From: Laspinema olomoucense D3b
GTDB taxonomy: Bacteria; Cyanobacteriota; Cyanobacteriia; Cyanobacteriales; Laspinemataceae
NCBI RefSeq assembly: GCF_025370785.1
Contig: NZ_JAMXFA010000016.1
Coordinates: 91,033-155,032, forward strand
DNA: 64,000 nt
Direction: 5' to 3'
The notes below the pieces were generated by a model, which saw only the letters and a list, made by a program, of their open reading frames with translations, ran no database searches and was not told where the DNA came from. Made by a program: the position numbers and the translations under genes. Positions 36,373 to 46,885 of this stretch are shown here, in pieces. Positions within the stretch are counted from its first letter, which is position 1; the number at the start of each line of letters is the position of its first letter.

Positions 36373-37056
36373 TCAGGCGGCTAGGGCTGCCAGCCAAAAC
36401 AAGCTGTCTACAACAATTGTACTCAATACTGCACCCCCAAACGCCCACCATTTTAACCCATGAGAGCGCAAGGGTAAACTACCCACCCCGAGTAACAGAA
36501 TTCCGAGGACCGCTGCCCAACCACAGCCCCAGGGGGTGTTGACGATCGCCAACGCATTCTGAAAAATCGGAATTGCTAGTTCCGGTTCGACTTGCATCAA
36601 CTGTCGCCAGTGTGGAATTAAGTTTACTACATAAAAATAAACGTCGGTGACGGTGGTGCCAAATAAGGAACCCAAATAAAACCAGCTTCCGATCGCCAGG
36701 TGACCGCGCCACAGACACCACAGGGCCACGGGTAGCCCGATCGCCTCTAGGGGTAAGTGTAGCAAGGGTTCCCATCGAAACCATCCCCAGTAGATGGCCC
36801 CGGCCAACCAACTGCCGGTAAATCCGATTAATAAATCACCCCAAATCTGGCTGCCATCACGCGATCGCAACACTTGCGCCAGCCCTAACCACCCCACACT
36901 CAGGGCGACAGCGAGTAGGGGCAGATGCCGCACTAAGGGGGCTTCAAAGAAGACGGGGACTGATACCAGAAAGGCGGCAGCGGCAAACATCCGCAACCGT
37001 TGGCCGACCCCGATGGGGCTAAACGAAGGATTCAGACTGAGGCTTACAGATTTCAC
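36373..37056 (-). CDS. DUF3120 family membrane protein
   Basis: 227 residues from the GTG at 37056, which has GGAG six bases upstream; a TTG at 37101 is open but lacks an RBS. About six membrane helices, with WLAGAIYWGWFRWEPLLHLP and LFGTTVTDVYFYVVNLIPHW. This is the cyanobacterial DUF3120 pattern. Function unknown. 37057-37504 upstream has no supported gene. Confidence 0.8.
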   Translation of the reverse strand: MKSVSLSLNPSFSPIGVGQRLRMFAAAAFLVSVPVFFEAPLVRHLPLLAVALSVGWLGLAQVLRSRDGSQIWGDLLIGFTGSWLAGAIYWGWFRWEPLLHLPLEAIGLPVALWCLWRGHLAIGSWFYLGSLFGTTVTDVYFYVVNLIPHWRQLMQVEPELAIPIFQNALAIVNTPWGCGWAAVLGILLLGVGSLPLRSHGLKWWAFGGAVLSTIVVDSLFWLAALAA

Positions 37057-37504
37057 GGCTGCTCCTGCAGAGGTGTAAGAAGACCAGGATTTATTTAACA
37101 ACTCTTTAATATTCTTTACTTAACTTCATCTTATTTAAGATATCACAAGAAATATCCCCCCCTAGGGGATTTCCCTTCCTAAATTTTACTCGATTCCTGG
37201 AATTCTGGGGAAAAGAACAGGACCAGCCGGGGCCATCTCTCCGGAATGACCCCAGATTTTATAGAATCAATGCAAAATTTTGGGCTTCAGCTTGTCGCCC
37301 CATCTTAAATTGCCAATAGAGAATATAATGCGTTTGTTCTGCTCTGAGGCACTCCCGGATGGGAAAAAAGCCTATGGCACAGTGGCTCCACTCTCCTCTG
37401 TAGGAATCTAGGAAAAAAGAAGATTAAGAACTTCTCCTGGAATAAATCCATCCACTATAAAGGTCAAGTTTAGATTTTCCAGACAGATAACATCGCAAAA
37501 ATTC

Positions 37505-38548
37505 ATGGGACTATCACGCAATCAGTTTTTAACTCTAGGGAGTTTCAGTGCCATCGGCATGGCGATCGCCACCGCTGGCAAAGCACTCAGCAGCGAATTA
37601 CTAGGGTCCAGTCGCGTTACCGACATCACCACTTCCCTATCTGGGTGGACTTCCAGTCCGCAAATCTTGGCTGTGACTGAATCCGCCTCGGAGCTCATGG
37701 AACCAGAAACCCAGATCAATTTATTTCAGGCGATCGCACTCGGGTTCGTCCAGGGAATGACCGAATTTATCCCGATTAGCAGTACCGCCCATTTACAAGT
37801 CATCCCCGTGGCTTTGGGGTGGGGAGATCCCGGGGTTGCCTTCACGGCTATCCTGCAACTCGGCAGCATCGGGTCCGTGCTTTGGTATTTTTGGCCCGAT
37901 TTGAGTACCCTAGGCAATGGAGCAGCGCGGGCGCTGGTACGGCGTGAATATGAGGACCAGGACTTTCGGATTGTCCTAGGCATTCTCATCGGATCCCTGC
38001 CAATTATCCTATTTGGGTTAATTATCAAATATCTGATTCCGGAGTTTTACGAGGAAAATCTTCGGACTCTCACGGCGATCGGTGTTGTCTCAATTTTAAT
38101 GGCAATCTTGCTCGGGATTGCTGAACGTTTTGGGGCGCGAAAACGCACCTTTGGGCAATTGAGTCTGAAAGATGGTCTATTAATGGGACTCGCTCAGGTC
38201 CTCGCCTTGGTTCCCGGTTTCTCTCGGTCCGGTTCTACCATTACCGCCGGATTATTCATGGGATTAGATCGCACCACTGCTGCCCGGTTTTCTTTTTTGC
38301 TTGGCATTCCGGCGATTACCTCAGCTGGATTAGTGGAACTTAAGGATCTGTTGAGTTCTAATTTGGACAGCATTGGCATGGTCCCTCTGGTGGGAGGATT
38401 GATTTCATCCGCCGTCTTTTCTTATCTCTCCATCGCGTGGCTGCTTAATTTCTTAAAAACCCAGAGTAACTGGGTTTTTATCTGGTATCGGATAGCCTTT
38501 GGTAGTGTGATTTTATTTGCCCTGGCGTTGGGTTGGATACAGCCCTAG
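37505..38548 (+). CDS. uppP: Undecaprenyl-diphosphatase UppP with N-terminal extension
   Basis: 347 residues; canonical UppP is about 270. The enzyme begins near residue 70 (NLFQAIALGFVQGMTEFIP, then SSTAHL) and has the second signature VPGFSRSGSTIT. It dephosphorylates undecaprenyl pyrophosphate at the membrane, recycling the lipid carrier for peptidoglycan. The first ~70 residues contain a separate hydrophobic segment (FLTLGSFSAIGMAIATAGKA) and a Ser/Thr-rich stretch, so either a signal-like extension or a start that is too early; no internal ATG with RBS is clearer. Confidence 0.92.
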   Translation: MGLSRNQFLTLGSFSAIGMAIATAGKALSSELLGSSRVTDITTSLSGWTSSPQILAVTESASELMEPETQINLFQAIALGFVQGMTEFIPISSTAHLQVIPVALGWGDPGVAFTAILQLGSIGSVLWYFWPDLSTLGNGAARALVRREYEDQDFRIVLGILIGSLPIILFGLIIKYLIPEFYEENLRTLTAIGVVSILMAILLGIAERFGARKRTFGQLSLKDGLLMGLAQVLALVPGFSRSGSTITAGLFMGLDRTTAARFSFLLGIPAITSAGLVELKDLLSSNLDSIGMVPLVGGLISSAVFSYLSIAWLLNFLKTQSNWVFIWYRIAFGSVILFALALGWIQP

Positions 38549-38569
38549 TTCACCGTAGAGAGTATCGGT

Positions 38570-38602
38570 CTGCCCATTCCCAACCCGTTAAGGGAGGGGC
38601 AG
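38570..38602 (+). terminator. Hairpin after uppP
   Basis: CTGCCC pairs with GGGCAG, with an inner CCC/GGG. A short A-rich run follows but no strong T tract. Confidence 0.4.
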
Positions 38603-38809
38603 AAAACAATCCCTTTAGGGAGTGATTCCATGCCATGAGCGTTACGGTGCTTCAGTTATAGATAACGGATGCATCAAAAAAATAACCGCTCAATCTGACA
38701 CACAGGACAACCCTGCCTTGCAGCTAACGCCACTACGATGGGGCAATTTGATAGTTGGGCATGGACTAAGCATATAATAGGGAAGCAGCAGATTCTAAGG
38801 GAGAAGGGA

Positions 38810-41800
38810 ATGATGCTATCGGTTCCAGGCTATCAAATTCTTGCCAAAATTTACGAAAGTTCCAACACCCTGGTCTATCGAGGACGTAGAGAGTTCGATG
38901 GACAACCCGTTATCCTGAAAGTTCTTCATAAAGACTATCCCACCGACCAAGAATTGGCGAGTTATCAACAAGAATATGAATTAATTCGGTCTTTTAATTT
39001 AAACGGTGTTATTAAAGCCTATAGTCTGGAAAAATATCAAAATACCTTAATGATGAGCTTAGAGGATTTTGGTGGGGAATCCTTAAGACAGTTAATCTCA
39101 TCCCAAAAATTTACCATCCTGGGATTTCTCAACCTCGCTATTAAAATCGCGGAAAGTTTGGCGGAACTGCACTCCGCTAATATTATTCACAAAGATATTA
39201 ATCCGGCTAATATCGCCTTTAACCCGGTGACGGGACAGCTTAAAGTTATTGATTTTAGTATCTCTAAGGTGTTGACCCGAGACCATCCCAGTGTGGAAAA
39301 GTCTGATGCCTTAGAAGGGACTCTGGCTTATATGTCGCCGGAACAAACCGGGAGAATGAACCGATCGCTTGATCGCCGTAGTGATTTTTATTCTCTGGGG
39401 GTTACGCTGTATGAACTGCTGAGCGATCGCCTTCCTTTTGAAACCACCGATGCGATCGAATTAGTCCATTGTCACATTGCGATCGAACCACCTCCTCCCC
39501 ATCAACACAACCCTGACGTTCCCAAAGCCCTCTCGGACATCATCCTCAAACTCCTGGCAAAAAGCCCCGAAGACCGCTATCAAAGCGCTTGGGGGTTAAA
39601 AGCGGACCTAGAGGAATGTCTCAGCCAACTTAGGACCACTGGCAGCATTGCCCAGTTCCCCCTGGGACGGATGGATATTTCCGATAAATTTCAAATCCCC
39701 AAAAAATTGTATGGTAGAGAACTCGAAATTGAACGATTTATGAACGCCTTCGAGCGCGTCATGAACGGCCATACAGAAATGATTCTAGTCGGGGGGTATT
39801 CAGGCATTGGTAAATCTGCTTTGGTGGATGAAATCAAGCATAAAATTAATCAAAAAAAAGGCTACTTTATTTCCGGTAAATTCGACCAATTCCAGCGTTA
39901 TGTCCCCTATTCAGCAATTGTTAGTGCATTTTCTGACTTGGTTGAACAACTGTTAACGGAGAGCGAAAAGAAGCTAGAAATTTGGAAAGAAAAACTTTTA
40001 AATGCTCTAGGTCTTAATGGTCAAATTATTATTGATGTAATTCCGGAAGTCGAATTGATTATCGGGCCTCAAAATCCCGTAGCTCAACTGGGACCCAGCG
40101 AATCTCAAAATCGATTTAATTTAGTTTTTCAAAATTTTATTCGGGTCTTTTGCACCCGACAAAATCCCTTAGTCATTTTTCTCGACGACCTTCAGTGGGC
40201 GGATTCTGCAACCCTGAAGTTGATTGAGTTAATGATGACCGATGAACAGACCCGATACCTATTTCCAATTGGGGCTTATCGGGATAATGAAGTTAACCCC
40301 ACTCATCCTTTAACCCTCACCTTGGATGGATTGCGGAAACAAGGGGCGACGATTAATCAAATGACCTTAACCCCCTTGGGGATTGACCAAATCAATCAAC
40401 TGATTAGTGAAACCTTGCATCAGGACCGGACAACGGTACAACCTTTGGCGGAATTAGTGATGCAGAAAACCCAAGGGAATCCCTTTTTTGTTAATCAGTT
40501 TTTGAAGACGCTTTATCAGGAGAATCTTCTTACCTTTAATCCCAATGCTGGCAATAACCAAATCGGCGGGTGGCAGTGGGATATTGACCGGATTAAGGCC
40601 GTGGGGATTACGGATAATGTTGTAGAATTGATGATTAGCAAATTGAGGAAGTTGCCCGAAGTAACCCAGGAAGTGCTACGTCTAGGGTCTTGTTTGGGGA
40701 ACCAATTTGACTTAAATACTCTGTCTTTAATTTATGCTAAGGAATCCTTTGGGACTTTTTCCGATATGTCACCGGCGATCGCCGAGGGATTAATCCTACC
40801 GATAACGCCGGAAGAAGTCACGGATCCGAGTGCGATTAATCCGCTATTAATTCTTAGCTATAAATTTTTACATGACCGAGTACAGCAAGCAGCTTATGCC
40901 TTAATTGAAGACTCCCAAAAAAAGGCAGTTCACCTGCAAATAGGCCGGATGTTAGTTGCCAGTACCCCGGAAGAGTATTGGGCGGATAAAATATTTGAAC
41001 TCGTAGATCATTTGAATGTGGGGCGATCGCTAATTGACGAAGAGGCGGAAATCCTAGAATTAGCCACTTTAAATTTAGAAGCTGCCAAAAAAGCTAAAAA
41101 TGCCACCGCCTATGTCGCCGCCCAGCAATATTTAAAAGCGGGCATGGACCGACTCACGGAAACCATTTGGGACCGTGATTATGACTTAGCCTTGGAACTC
41201 TACAAACAACGCTCACTGGTTGAGTATCTGAATGGCAATTTTGAAGAATCGGAAGCTTTCATTAAAGAAACCCTCAACCGAAGCCAATCGATTTTAGAAA
41301 AGGCCGAAGTTAATAATCTCCTCTTATTGCAATATGTCTTGCGCGGGGAATACAGCGAAGGGGTAAAAACGGGGCGAAAAGCGCTCTCACTCCTGGGAAT
41401 TGAGTTACCTGAAACCGATGTGCCAACGGCGATCGGGGCTGAATTTGCAGCAGCCAAAGCCAAATGGGAAGGGAAAGAAATTGGGCGGTTAATTGATGAA
41501 CCTCAGACGACTAGACCCGAAACCAAAATTGCATTAAAATTACTCACCACCGTTGCCGCACCTGCATACTTAATTGACCCGCAACTCTGGACAGCGATCG
41601 TTCTCAAAGGGGTTAATCTTTCTCTGGAATATGGCAGTATCCCCGAGTCTTGTATTTCTTATACTAATTACGGACTGCTACTGAGTTCAGGTTTTGGGGA
41701 CTATAAATCCGGCTATGAATTTGGATTATTAGCAATGAATTTGATTGACAAATGGGGAAGCCTTGAACTCAAAGGTAAGGCTTGCACTGGATTTGCCAAT

Positions 41801-44215
41801 TGCTTAAGCTTCTGGTTTAAACATATCAAAGAATCAAACCGTCTCAACAAAGAAGGATATCAAGCGGCTTTAGAATCGGGGGATTTAGAATATGCCGGAT
41901 ATCTTCTCCATAATACCGTTCTCAATGCTTTTTTTGAAGGTCAAAATCTGGCCCAAATCAGCAAGGAAACAGGGCCTTGTTTCCATTTTGCCCAAAAAAC
42001 CAAAAACCAAATTTCAAGTGACCTCTCCCTGGGGTTACAACTGATCCTCTTTAATTTAATGAAAATCACACCTGACCCCCTAGAATTTTCTTATGAAGAA
42101 ACCAGCGAAGCCGAGTATTTGGCAAGTTGTTATCAGGATAACAAATTTTATGCACTCTGTAATTATTTAATCCGAAAATTACAGGTTCTCTATCTCTATA
42201 ATCGCCTAGAAGAAGCCAAAACTTGTGTTTTAGAAGCGGAAAAATATCTACTGTATATTACGGGCACTCTTCCCACAACGGATTTTAATTTTTATCAGTC
42301 CCTGGTGTTATGTGGACTCTATGCCAAGGCATCACTGGAAGAACAAACAGAGTATCAGCAAAAAATCGCCGCTAATCAACAACAGATGAAAGTGTGGACC
42401 GATAATTGTCCCGATAACTTTGAACATAAATATCTCTTAGTGGCAGCGGAACTCGCGCGGATTTCCGGAGATGAAGAGGAAGCCCTCGACTTGTACGATC
42501 GCGCCATAGAATCCGCCCGGAAATATGAATTTATCCAAAACGAAGCCTTAGCCAACGAACTGGCGGCACAATATTGGTTTCAACGAAATAAACAAAAATA
42601 TGGCCGAGTTCACCTCCGGGAAGCCTACTATGGATATCAACGCTGGGGTGCAGTGAGAAAAGTCACCGAACTAGAGGCGATTTATCCCCAATTACTGACG
42701 AAAGCACCGGCAAATTCTGGGGCGATCGACACGCGAACCACAGCGATTCACACCACCACGGATAATCATGCAGGCATCCTGGATTTAGCCTCAGTAATGA
42801 AAGCATCCCAAGCGATTTCGGGAGAAATTGTCCTGGACAAATTGCTTGCCAAATTGATGAAAATATCCATCGAAAATGCTGGAGCACAAAAAGGATGCTT
42901 AATCTTACCCGCAGAAGGTAAACTGACGATCGCGGCTGAAGCATCCGTTGATCGCGAAGAAGTCACCATCGCTCAATCTGCACCGGGAACCCTGGGAGGG
43001 CGATCGCTCGAACCGGATCAAGTCCCCGTCACCATTATTAACTATGTCGAACGGACTAAATCCGATGTCGTCTTAACCGATGCTGCCAGCGAGGGAAAAT
43101 TCACCGCTGACCCTTATATTATTTCCCATAACTTAAAATCGGTTCTGTGCCTACCCATCCTCGATCGCGGTCAATTAATCGGCATTCTCTACTTAGAAAA
43201 TAATCTCACCACAGGAGCTTTTACCAGCAACCGCTTAGAAGTCTTAAGACTCCTCTCCGCACAAGCCGCAATTTCCCTAGAAAATGCCCTTTTATATGCT
43301 TCCGTCGAGCAGAAAGTCCAACAACGCACTCAGGAATTAAACGAAAAAAATACCCGCCTCGAACAAACCTTACATGAACTCCAACGCACCCAAGCACAAC
43401 TGATTCAAAGTGAAAAAATGTCCGGACTCGGACAAATGGTAGCCGGGGTTGCTCATGAAATTAATAATCCTGTAGGATTCATTTATGGCAACCTCACCCC
43501 CGCGTCCCAATATGTCCAAGAACTGCTGAATTTAATTGAAACCTATCAGCAGGAATATCCTAATCCTACCCCAATTATTACCGAAACTCTGGAAGAACTC
43601 GATCTAGAGTTTCTCGTAGAAGACTTGCAGAAACTGCTCGATTCCATGAAAGGAGGTGCAGAACGCATTCGCAATATTGTCCTATCCTTGCGAAACTTTG
43701 CGCGTCATGATGAAGCGGATATGAAACCCGTGGATATTCATGAAGGCATCCAGAGTACCTTGATGATTTTGCAACCGCGACTGCGATGCGAAGGTGAACA
43801 ACGGGGAATTACGGTGGTTGAAAATTATGCTACTTTACCCCGAGTTACCTGTTACGCCTCGGAACTGAATCAGGTGTTCATGAATATTTTAAGTAATGCG
43901 ATTTATGCCTTAGAAAAGGACGGAACCACGGCTACACCCACGATTCAGATTCATACCGAACTCAGCGATCGCCACTCAGCGATCGTCCGTATTGCGGATA
44001 ATGGTCCAGGAATGACTGATGAGGTATTAAGGCGGATTTTTGACCCCTTTTTCACCACAAAACCTGTAGGTTCAGGGACAGGTTTAGGGTTATCCATCAG
44101 CTATCAAATTGTTGTAGAAGCACATGGTGGAGAACTCACCTGCACCAGTGCACCGGGGACCGGGACCGAATTTGTCATTGAGATTCCCCTGCAACCGCGT
44201 ACAAGGTTTAGTTAA
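38810..44215 (+). CDS. Ser/Thr kinase-AAA ATPase-GAF-histidine kinase hybrid
   Basis: 1,801 residues from the ATG at 38810, preceded by GGGAGAAGGGA; the frame is open to 38738. Order: Ser/Thr kinase (about 1-270; lysine in VILKVL, HKDINPANI for HRD, DFSIS for DFG, SPEQTGRMN), AAA/ORC-type ATPase (about 290-560; GGYSGIGKSA, LVIFLDDLQWAD), a long helical TPR-like region (about 720-1300), GAF (about 1350-1520), coiled coil, then HisKA (MVAGVAHEINNP) and HATPase (IADNGPGM, FDPFFTTK, GTGLGLSIS). Matches the HstK-type dual kinases of cyanobacteria. The output response regulator is not adjacent. Confidence 0.92.
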   Translation: MMLSVPGYQILAKIYESSNTLVYRGRREFDGQPVILKVLHKDYPTDQELASYQQEYELIRSFNLNGVIKAYSLEKYQNTLMMSLEDFGGESLRQLISSQKFTILGFLNLAIKIAESLAELHSANIIHKDINPANIAFNPVTGQLKVIDFSISKVLTRDHPSVEKSDALEGTLAYMSPEQTGRMNRSLDRRSDFYSLGVTLYELLSDRLPFETTDAIELVHCHIAIEPPPPHQHNPDVPKALSDIILKLLAKSPEDRYQSAWGLKADLEECLSQLRTTGSIAQFPLGRMDISDKFQIPKKLYGRELEIERFMNAFERVMNGHTEMILVGGYSGIGKSALVDEIKHKINQKKGYFISGKFDQFQRYVPYSAIVSAFSDLVEQLLTESEKKLEIWKEKLLNALGLNGQIIIDVIPEVELIIGPQNPVAQLGPSESQNRFNLVFQNFIRVFCTRQNPLVIFLDDLQWADSATLKLIELMMTDEQTRYLFPIGAYRDNEVNPTHPLTLTLDGLRKQGATINQMTLTPLGIDQINQLISETLHQDRTTVQPLAELVMQKTQGNPFFVNQFLKTLYQENLLTFNPNAGNNQIGGWQWDIDRIKAVGITDNVVELMISKLRKLPEVTQEVLRLGSCLGNQFDLNTLSLIYAKESFGTFSDMSPAIAEGLILPITPEEVTDPSAINPLLILSYKFLHDRVQQAAYALIEDSQKKAVHLQIGRMLVASTPEEYWADKIFELVDHLNVGRSLIDEEAEILELATLNLEAAKKAKNATAYVAAQQYLKAGMDRLTETIWDRDYDLALELYKQRSLVEYLNGNFEESEAFIKETLNRSQSILEKAEVNNLLLLQYVLRGEYSEGVKTGRKALSLLGIELPETDVPTAIGAEFAAAKAKWEGKEIGRLIDEPQTTRPETKIALKLLTTVAAPAYLIDPQLWTAIVLKGVNLSLEYGSIPESCISYTNYGLLLSSGFGDYKSGYEFGLLAMNLIDKWGSLELKGKACTGFANCLSFWFKHIKESNRLNKEGYQAALESGDLEYAGYLLHNTVLNAFFEGQNLAQISKETGPCFHFAQKTKNQISSDLSLGLQLILFNLMKITPDPLEFSYEETSEAEYLASCYQDNKFYALCNYLIRKLQVLYLYNRLEEAKTCVLEAEKYLLYITGTLPTTDFNFYQSLVLCGLYAKASLEEQTEYQQKIAANQQQMKVWTDNCPDNFEHKYLLVAAELARISGDEEEALDLYDRAIESARKYEFIQNEALANELAAQYWFQRNKQKYGRVHLREAYYGYQRWGAVRKVTELEAIYPQLLTKAPANSGAIDTRTTAIHTTTDNHAGILDLASVMKASQAISGEIVLDKLLAKLMKISIENAGAQKGCLILPAEGKLTIAAEASVDREEVTIAQSAPGTLGGRSLEPDQVPVTIINYVERTKSDVVLTDAASEGKFTADPYIISHNLKSVLCLPILDRGQLIGILYLENNLTTGAFTSNRLEVLRLLSAQAAISLENALLYASVEQKVQQRTQELNEKNTRLEQTLHELQRTQAQLIQSEKMSGLGQMVAGVAHEINNPVGFIYGNLTPASQYVQELLNLIETYQQEYPNPTPIITETLEELDLEFLVEDLQKLLDSMKGGAERIRNIVLSLRNFARHDEADMKPVDIHEGIQSTLMILQPRLRCEGEQRGITVVENYATLPRVTCYASELNQVFMNILSNAIYALEKDGTTATPTIQIHTELSDRHSAIVRIADNGPGMTDEVLRRIFDPFFTTKPVGSGTGLGLSISYQIVVEAHGGELTCTSAPGTGTEFVIEIPLQPRTRFS

Positions 44216-44296
44216 TCCACCACCTCAGAAACCCGGTTGCTGCGAGATCCCGGGTTGTAAAATCCACTCAACATCTACCTTACCCGCTAAAATTCC

Positions 44297-45637
44297 ATGA
44301 GTGAATCTTCCATCCGTCCCGCCGTCATTACCAAAGTAATTCCCGATTCCATCGCCGCTGAAATGGGATTTGCACCCGGAGATGCGATCGTTTCCATCAA
44401 TCAACAAAAACCCCGAGACTTAATTGATTATCAATTCCTTTGTGCCGATGAACTCCTCGAACTCGAAGTCCTCGACAGCCGAGGCAAAACCCATCAATTA
44501 GAAATAGAAAAAGACTATGATGAAGACCTCGGACTCGAATTTGAATCCGCCTTATTTGATGGATTAATTCAATGTAATAATCGCTGTCCCTTCTGCTTCA
44601 TCGACCAAAAACCACCGGGAATGCGAGATACCCTCTATCTCAAAGACGATGACTATCGCCTCAGTTTTCTCTATGGTTCCTACCTCACCCTCACTAACCT
44701 CAGTCAAAAAGAGTGGAACCGCATCGAACAAATGCGCCTCTCTCCCCTCTACGTTTCCGTCCATGCCACCGAACCCGATATCCGCACTCGCCTCTTAAAA
44801 AATCCGCGCGCCAGCCAGATTCTCGAACAATTAAAGTGGTTTCAACAAAAACGGCTACAAATTCATGCTCAAGTCGTCGTTTGTCCCGGCATTAATGATG
44901 AGAAACATCTCGAAACCACACTCTTAGACTTAGCCAAATTTGGCAAAGGAGACATTCCTGCTGTCGCCTCTGTCGCCGTCGTCCCCGTCGGCTTAACCCG
45001 CTTTCGTCCCGAGGAAGATGAACTCATCCCCGTCACCGCAGAAAAAGCCCGAGAAGTCATCCAACAAGTGCAAACTCTGCAACCGAAATTCCGTAAAACA
45101 TTAGGGTCAACCTTTGCCTGGTTAGCCGATGAATGGTTTCTAATCGCCGGGGAAGAACTCCCCCTAGAATCCGACTATGAAGACTATCCCCAAATCGGCA
45201 ATGGCGTCGGTTCCATTCGGCAATTTTTAGAGGAATTTGAGGAAATCGCTACAGAATTATTGCCGCCCAAAGTTTTTCCCCCGCGACAATTCAATTGGGT
45301 AGTGGGAAATGCTGTAGAAAAAGCCTTTCAACCCATTGTAGACCGCCTAAACTCCGTAGAAGGATTGCAGATAGAAATGGTAGCCCTCTGTAGCGATTTC
45401 TGGGGGCAAACTATGAGCGTGACTGGCGTGTTAACAGGTCAAGATTTGCTCCACGGGTTGCAAAATAGAAAGTTAGGCGATGCCATTTTGCTGCCGGATG
45501 TCATGTTAAAACATGGAGAAACTAGGTTTTTAGATAATATGACTGTTGAGGATTTGGCAGCTCAATTAAAAACTCCAGTATTGCCGGTGAGTGGGATTGA
45601 TGGGTTAATTTTAGGTTGTATTAATCCCCAGTTATAA
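44297..45637 (+). CDS. TIGR03279 family PDZ-radical SAM-like protein (DUF512)
   Basis: 446 residues. N-terminal PDZ-like domain (IPDSIAAEMGFAPGDAIVSI), then CNNRCPFCFIDQ (a CxxxCxxC pattern of Fe-S radical SAM type) and a C-terminal DUF512 region ending ILGCINP. The cyanobacterial family is annotated as a putative Fe-S oxidoreductase; reaction unknown. The last 240 bp of this gene are repeated as a decayed copy at 48720-48954. Confidence 0.9.
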   Translation: MSESSIRPAVITKVIPDSIAAEMGFAPGDAIVSINQQKPRDLIDYQFLCADELLELEVLDSRGKTHQLEIEKDYDEDLGLEFESALFDGLIQCNNRCPFCFIDQKPPGMRDTLYLKDDDYRLSFLYGSYLTLTNLSQKEWNRIEQMRLSPLYVSVHATEPDIRTRLLKNPRASQILEQLKWFQQKRLQIHAQVVVCPGINDEKHLETTLLDLAKFGKGDIPAVASVAVVPVGLTRFRPEEDELIPVTAEKAREVIQQVQTLQPKFRKTLGSTFAWLADEWFLIAGEELPLESDYEDYPQIGNGVGSIRQFLEEFEEIATELLPPKVFPPRQFNWVVGNAVEKAFQPIVDRLNSVEGLQIEMVALCSDFWGQTMSVTGVLTGQDLLHGLQNRKLGDAILLPDVMLKHGETRFLDNMTVEDLAAQLKTPVLPVSGIDGLILGCINPQL

Positions 45638-45869
45638 CCTTTGGACAAGGGTTTGAGGCGTCCTCTGGGGGCCAATGATTTATAGAGCGCGGCTAAATCA
45701 GTTTGTGAAACTCCCTGATCTACCGACGGGGAAGGTGTCGGGACCTCAGGGAGTCGCGGGGGATGCAATCGCCATTGCGAAGAGTGGAAGGCGGCAAGAT
45801 GCGATCGCACCTAAAGGAACTAATCACTACTACATATCATGAGTTGAGTAAAGTGTTAGAAAATTCCTT

Positions 45870-46226
45870 TTAATGACGTCGTTCCAGCATGACCCAACGC
45901 AAGACAAAAATAATGGATAAAACCCCCGCGACAAGGAAACCTGTGGGAAGAGTAATCAGACCCAACCAGTGCATCAAAACCATAGAGGTCAAAATCTCTC
46001 CCATCATCGGGTTTGGGCAAGTAATTCCGGGTCCGGAGCCCCCGCACCCCAATAAGTTAGCCAATCCCATACCGGCAAAGGCTAGAAAGAAGGGAAAAAT
46101 AGAGCAAAAAATAACAAGGCAAATCAGAAGGCCAATAAATTTTAGCGAAAGGAAAAAGGAGAGAACTTTTTGCATTTTCATACCAGATTGAGGGGCTATA
46201 AAATGCATGGGAACACCAGCGTTCAC
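45870..46226 (-). CDS. Small membrane protein
   Basis: 118 residues if started at 46226; more likely starts are the ATGs at 46208 or 46181. Hydrophobic segments FFLSLKFIGLLICLVIFCSI, a second around LAFAGMGLANLL, and a C-terminal SMVLMHWLGLITLPTGFLVA with a basic tail (WVMLERRH). A short CGGSGPGITCPNP loop has two cysteines. Family not recognised. It lies in the spacer that is absent from the second copy of the duplicated segment. Confidence 0.6.
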   Translation of the reverse strand: MNAGVPMHFIAPQSGMKMQKVLSFFLSLKFIGLLICLVIFCSIFPFFLAFAGMGLANLLGCGGSGPGITCPNPMMGEILTSMVLMHWLGLITLPTGFLVAGVLSIIFVLRWVMLERRH

Positions 46227-46410
46227 GGATAACCAACAACTTGTTGTAAGGTAGCACTATTTTGTAGTGTTCGGTGTAATGCGAACTTTAAATTCACCTG
46301 GTGCAGTTCCCCACCGGCAAACTGCCATCCCTCCGGTGTTGATGCAATAGTTTCAAAGGGTTCTCCCCATTGAAAGCGGGGGAATGGGGGTAATGGCAGT
46401 GGGCGATCGC

Positions 46411-46748
46411 GTCTGGAGGAAGGGGGTTACATTGCTGCGATCGCCCAGGAATCTGGAGACGCCGGTCCCAGTCGCACCATTGATGGCATTACCCCCAGTG
46501 GGCGCGATCGCAGGCGGCAGAAAATACTCTAAAAATGTTTCTTTTTCAGCGATTTAGAACAAAAGGCAAGGCTGGAATTAATGGAGCATTGCTTAGTGCT
46601 TTGTCCTGCTCGATACAAAAGTTTCAGCGAAAAACCTTTGCCGGATAATTTTTATCAAGTCGCTGTCTGGAATCGACATTATTTGGAGGTTCTGAAATTA
46701 GAAATCGACTGGATGCAACAACGCTTAGTCTTAGAGATCAACCGTTAA
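46411..46748 (+). pseudogene. Decayed partial copy of padR
   Basis: From CTGGAGGAA the sequence parallels the intact padR at 49390-49740 codon by codon: RRQKIL, then TAA, then KCFFFSDLEQKARLELMEHC, LVLCPARYKSFSEKPLPDNF, YQVAVWNRHYLEVLKLEIDW. It lacks the first ~130 bp of padR and about 48 bp after RRQK, has a TAA at the deletion and an inserted codon (HYL). Ends at its own stop 46746-46748. Confidence 0.9.
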
Positions 46749-46885
46749 TCTCTTAACAAGTCTGGAGCAATCAGTTATTTTGGGATTGCTAAGCTAAGAC
46801 TCAGCCCGATGTGCGATCGCGCGCCTCCAGCTTCTTCAAGAGCGAATGAACAGCGCTCCCCTAGGGCGGTAGCGGTAAGGCCCTG

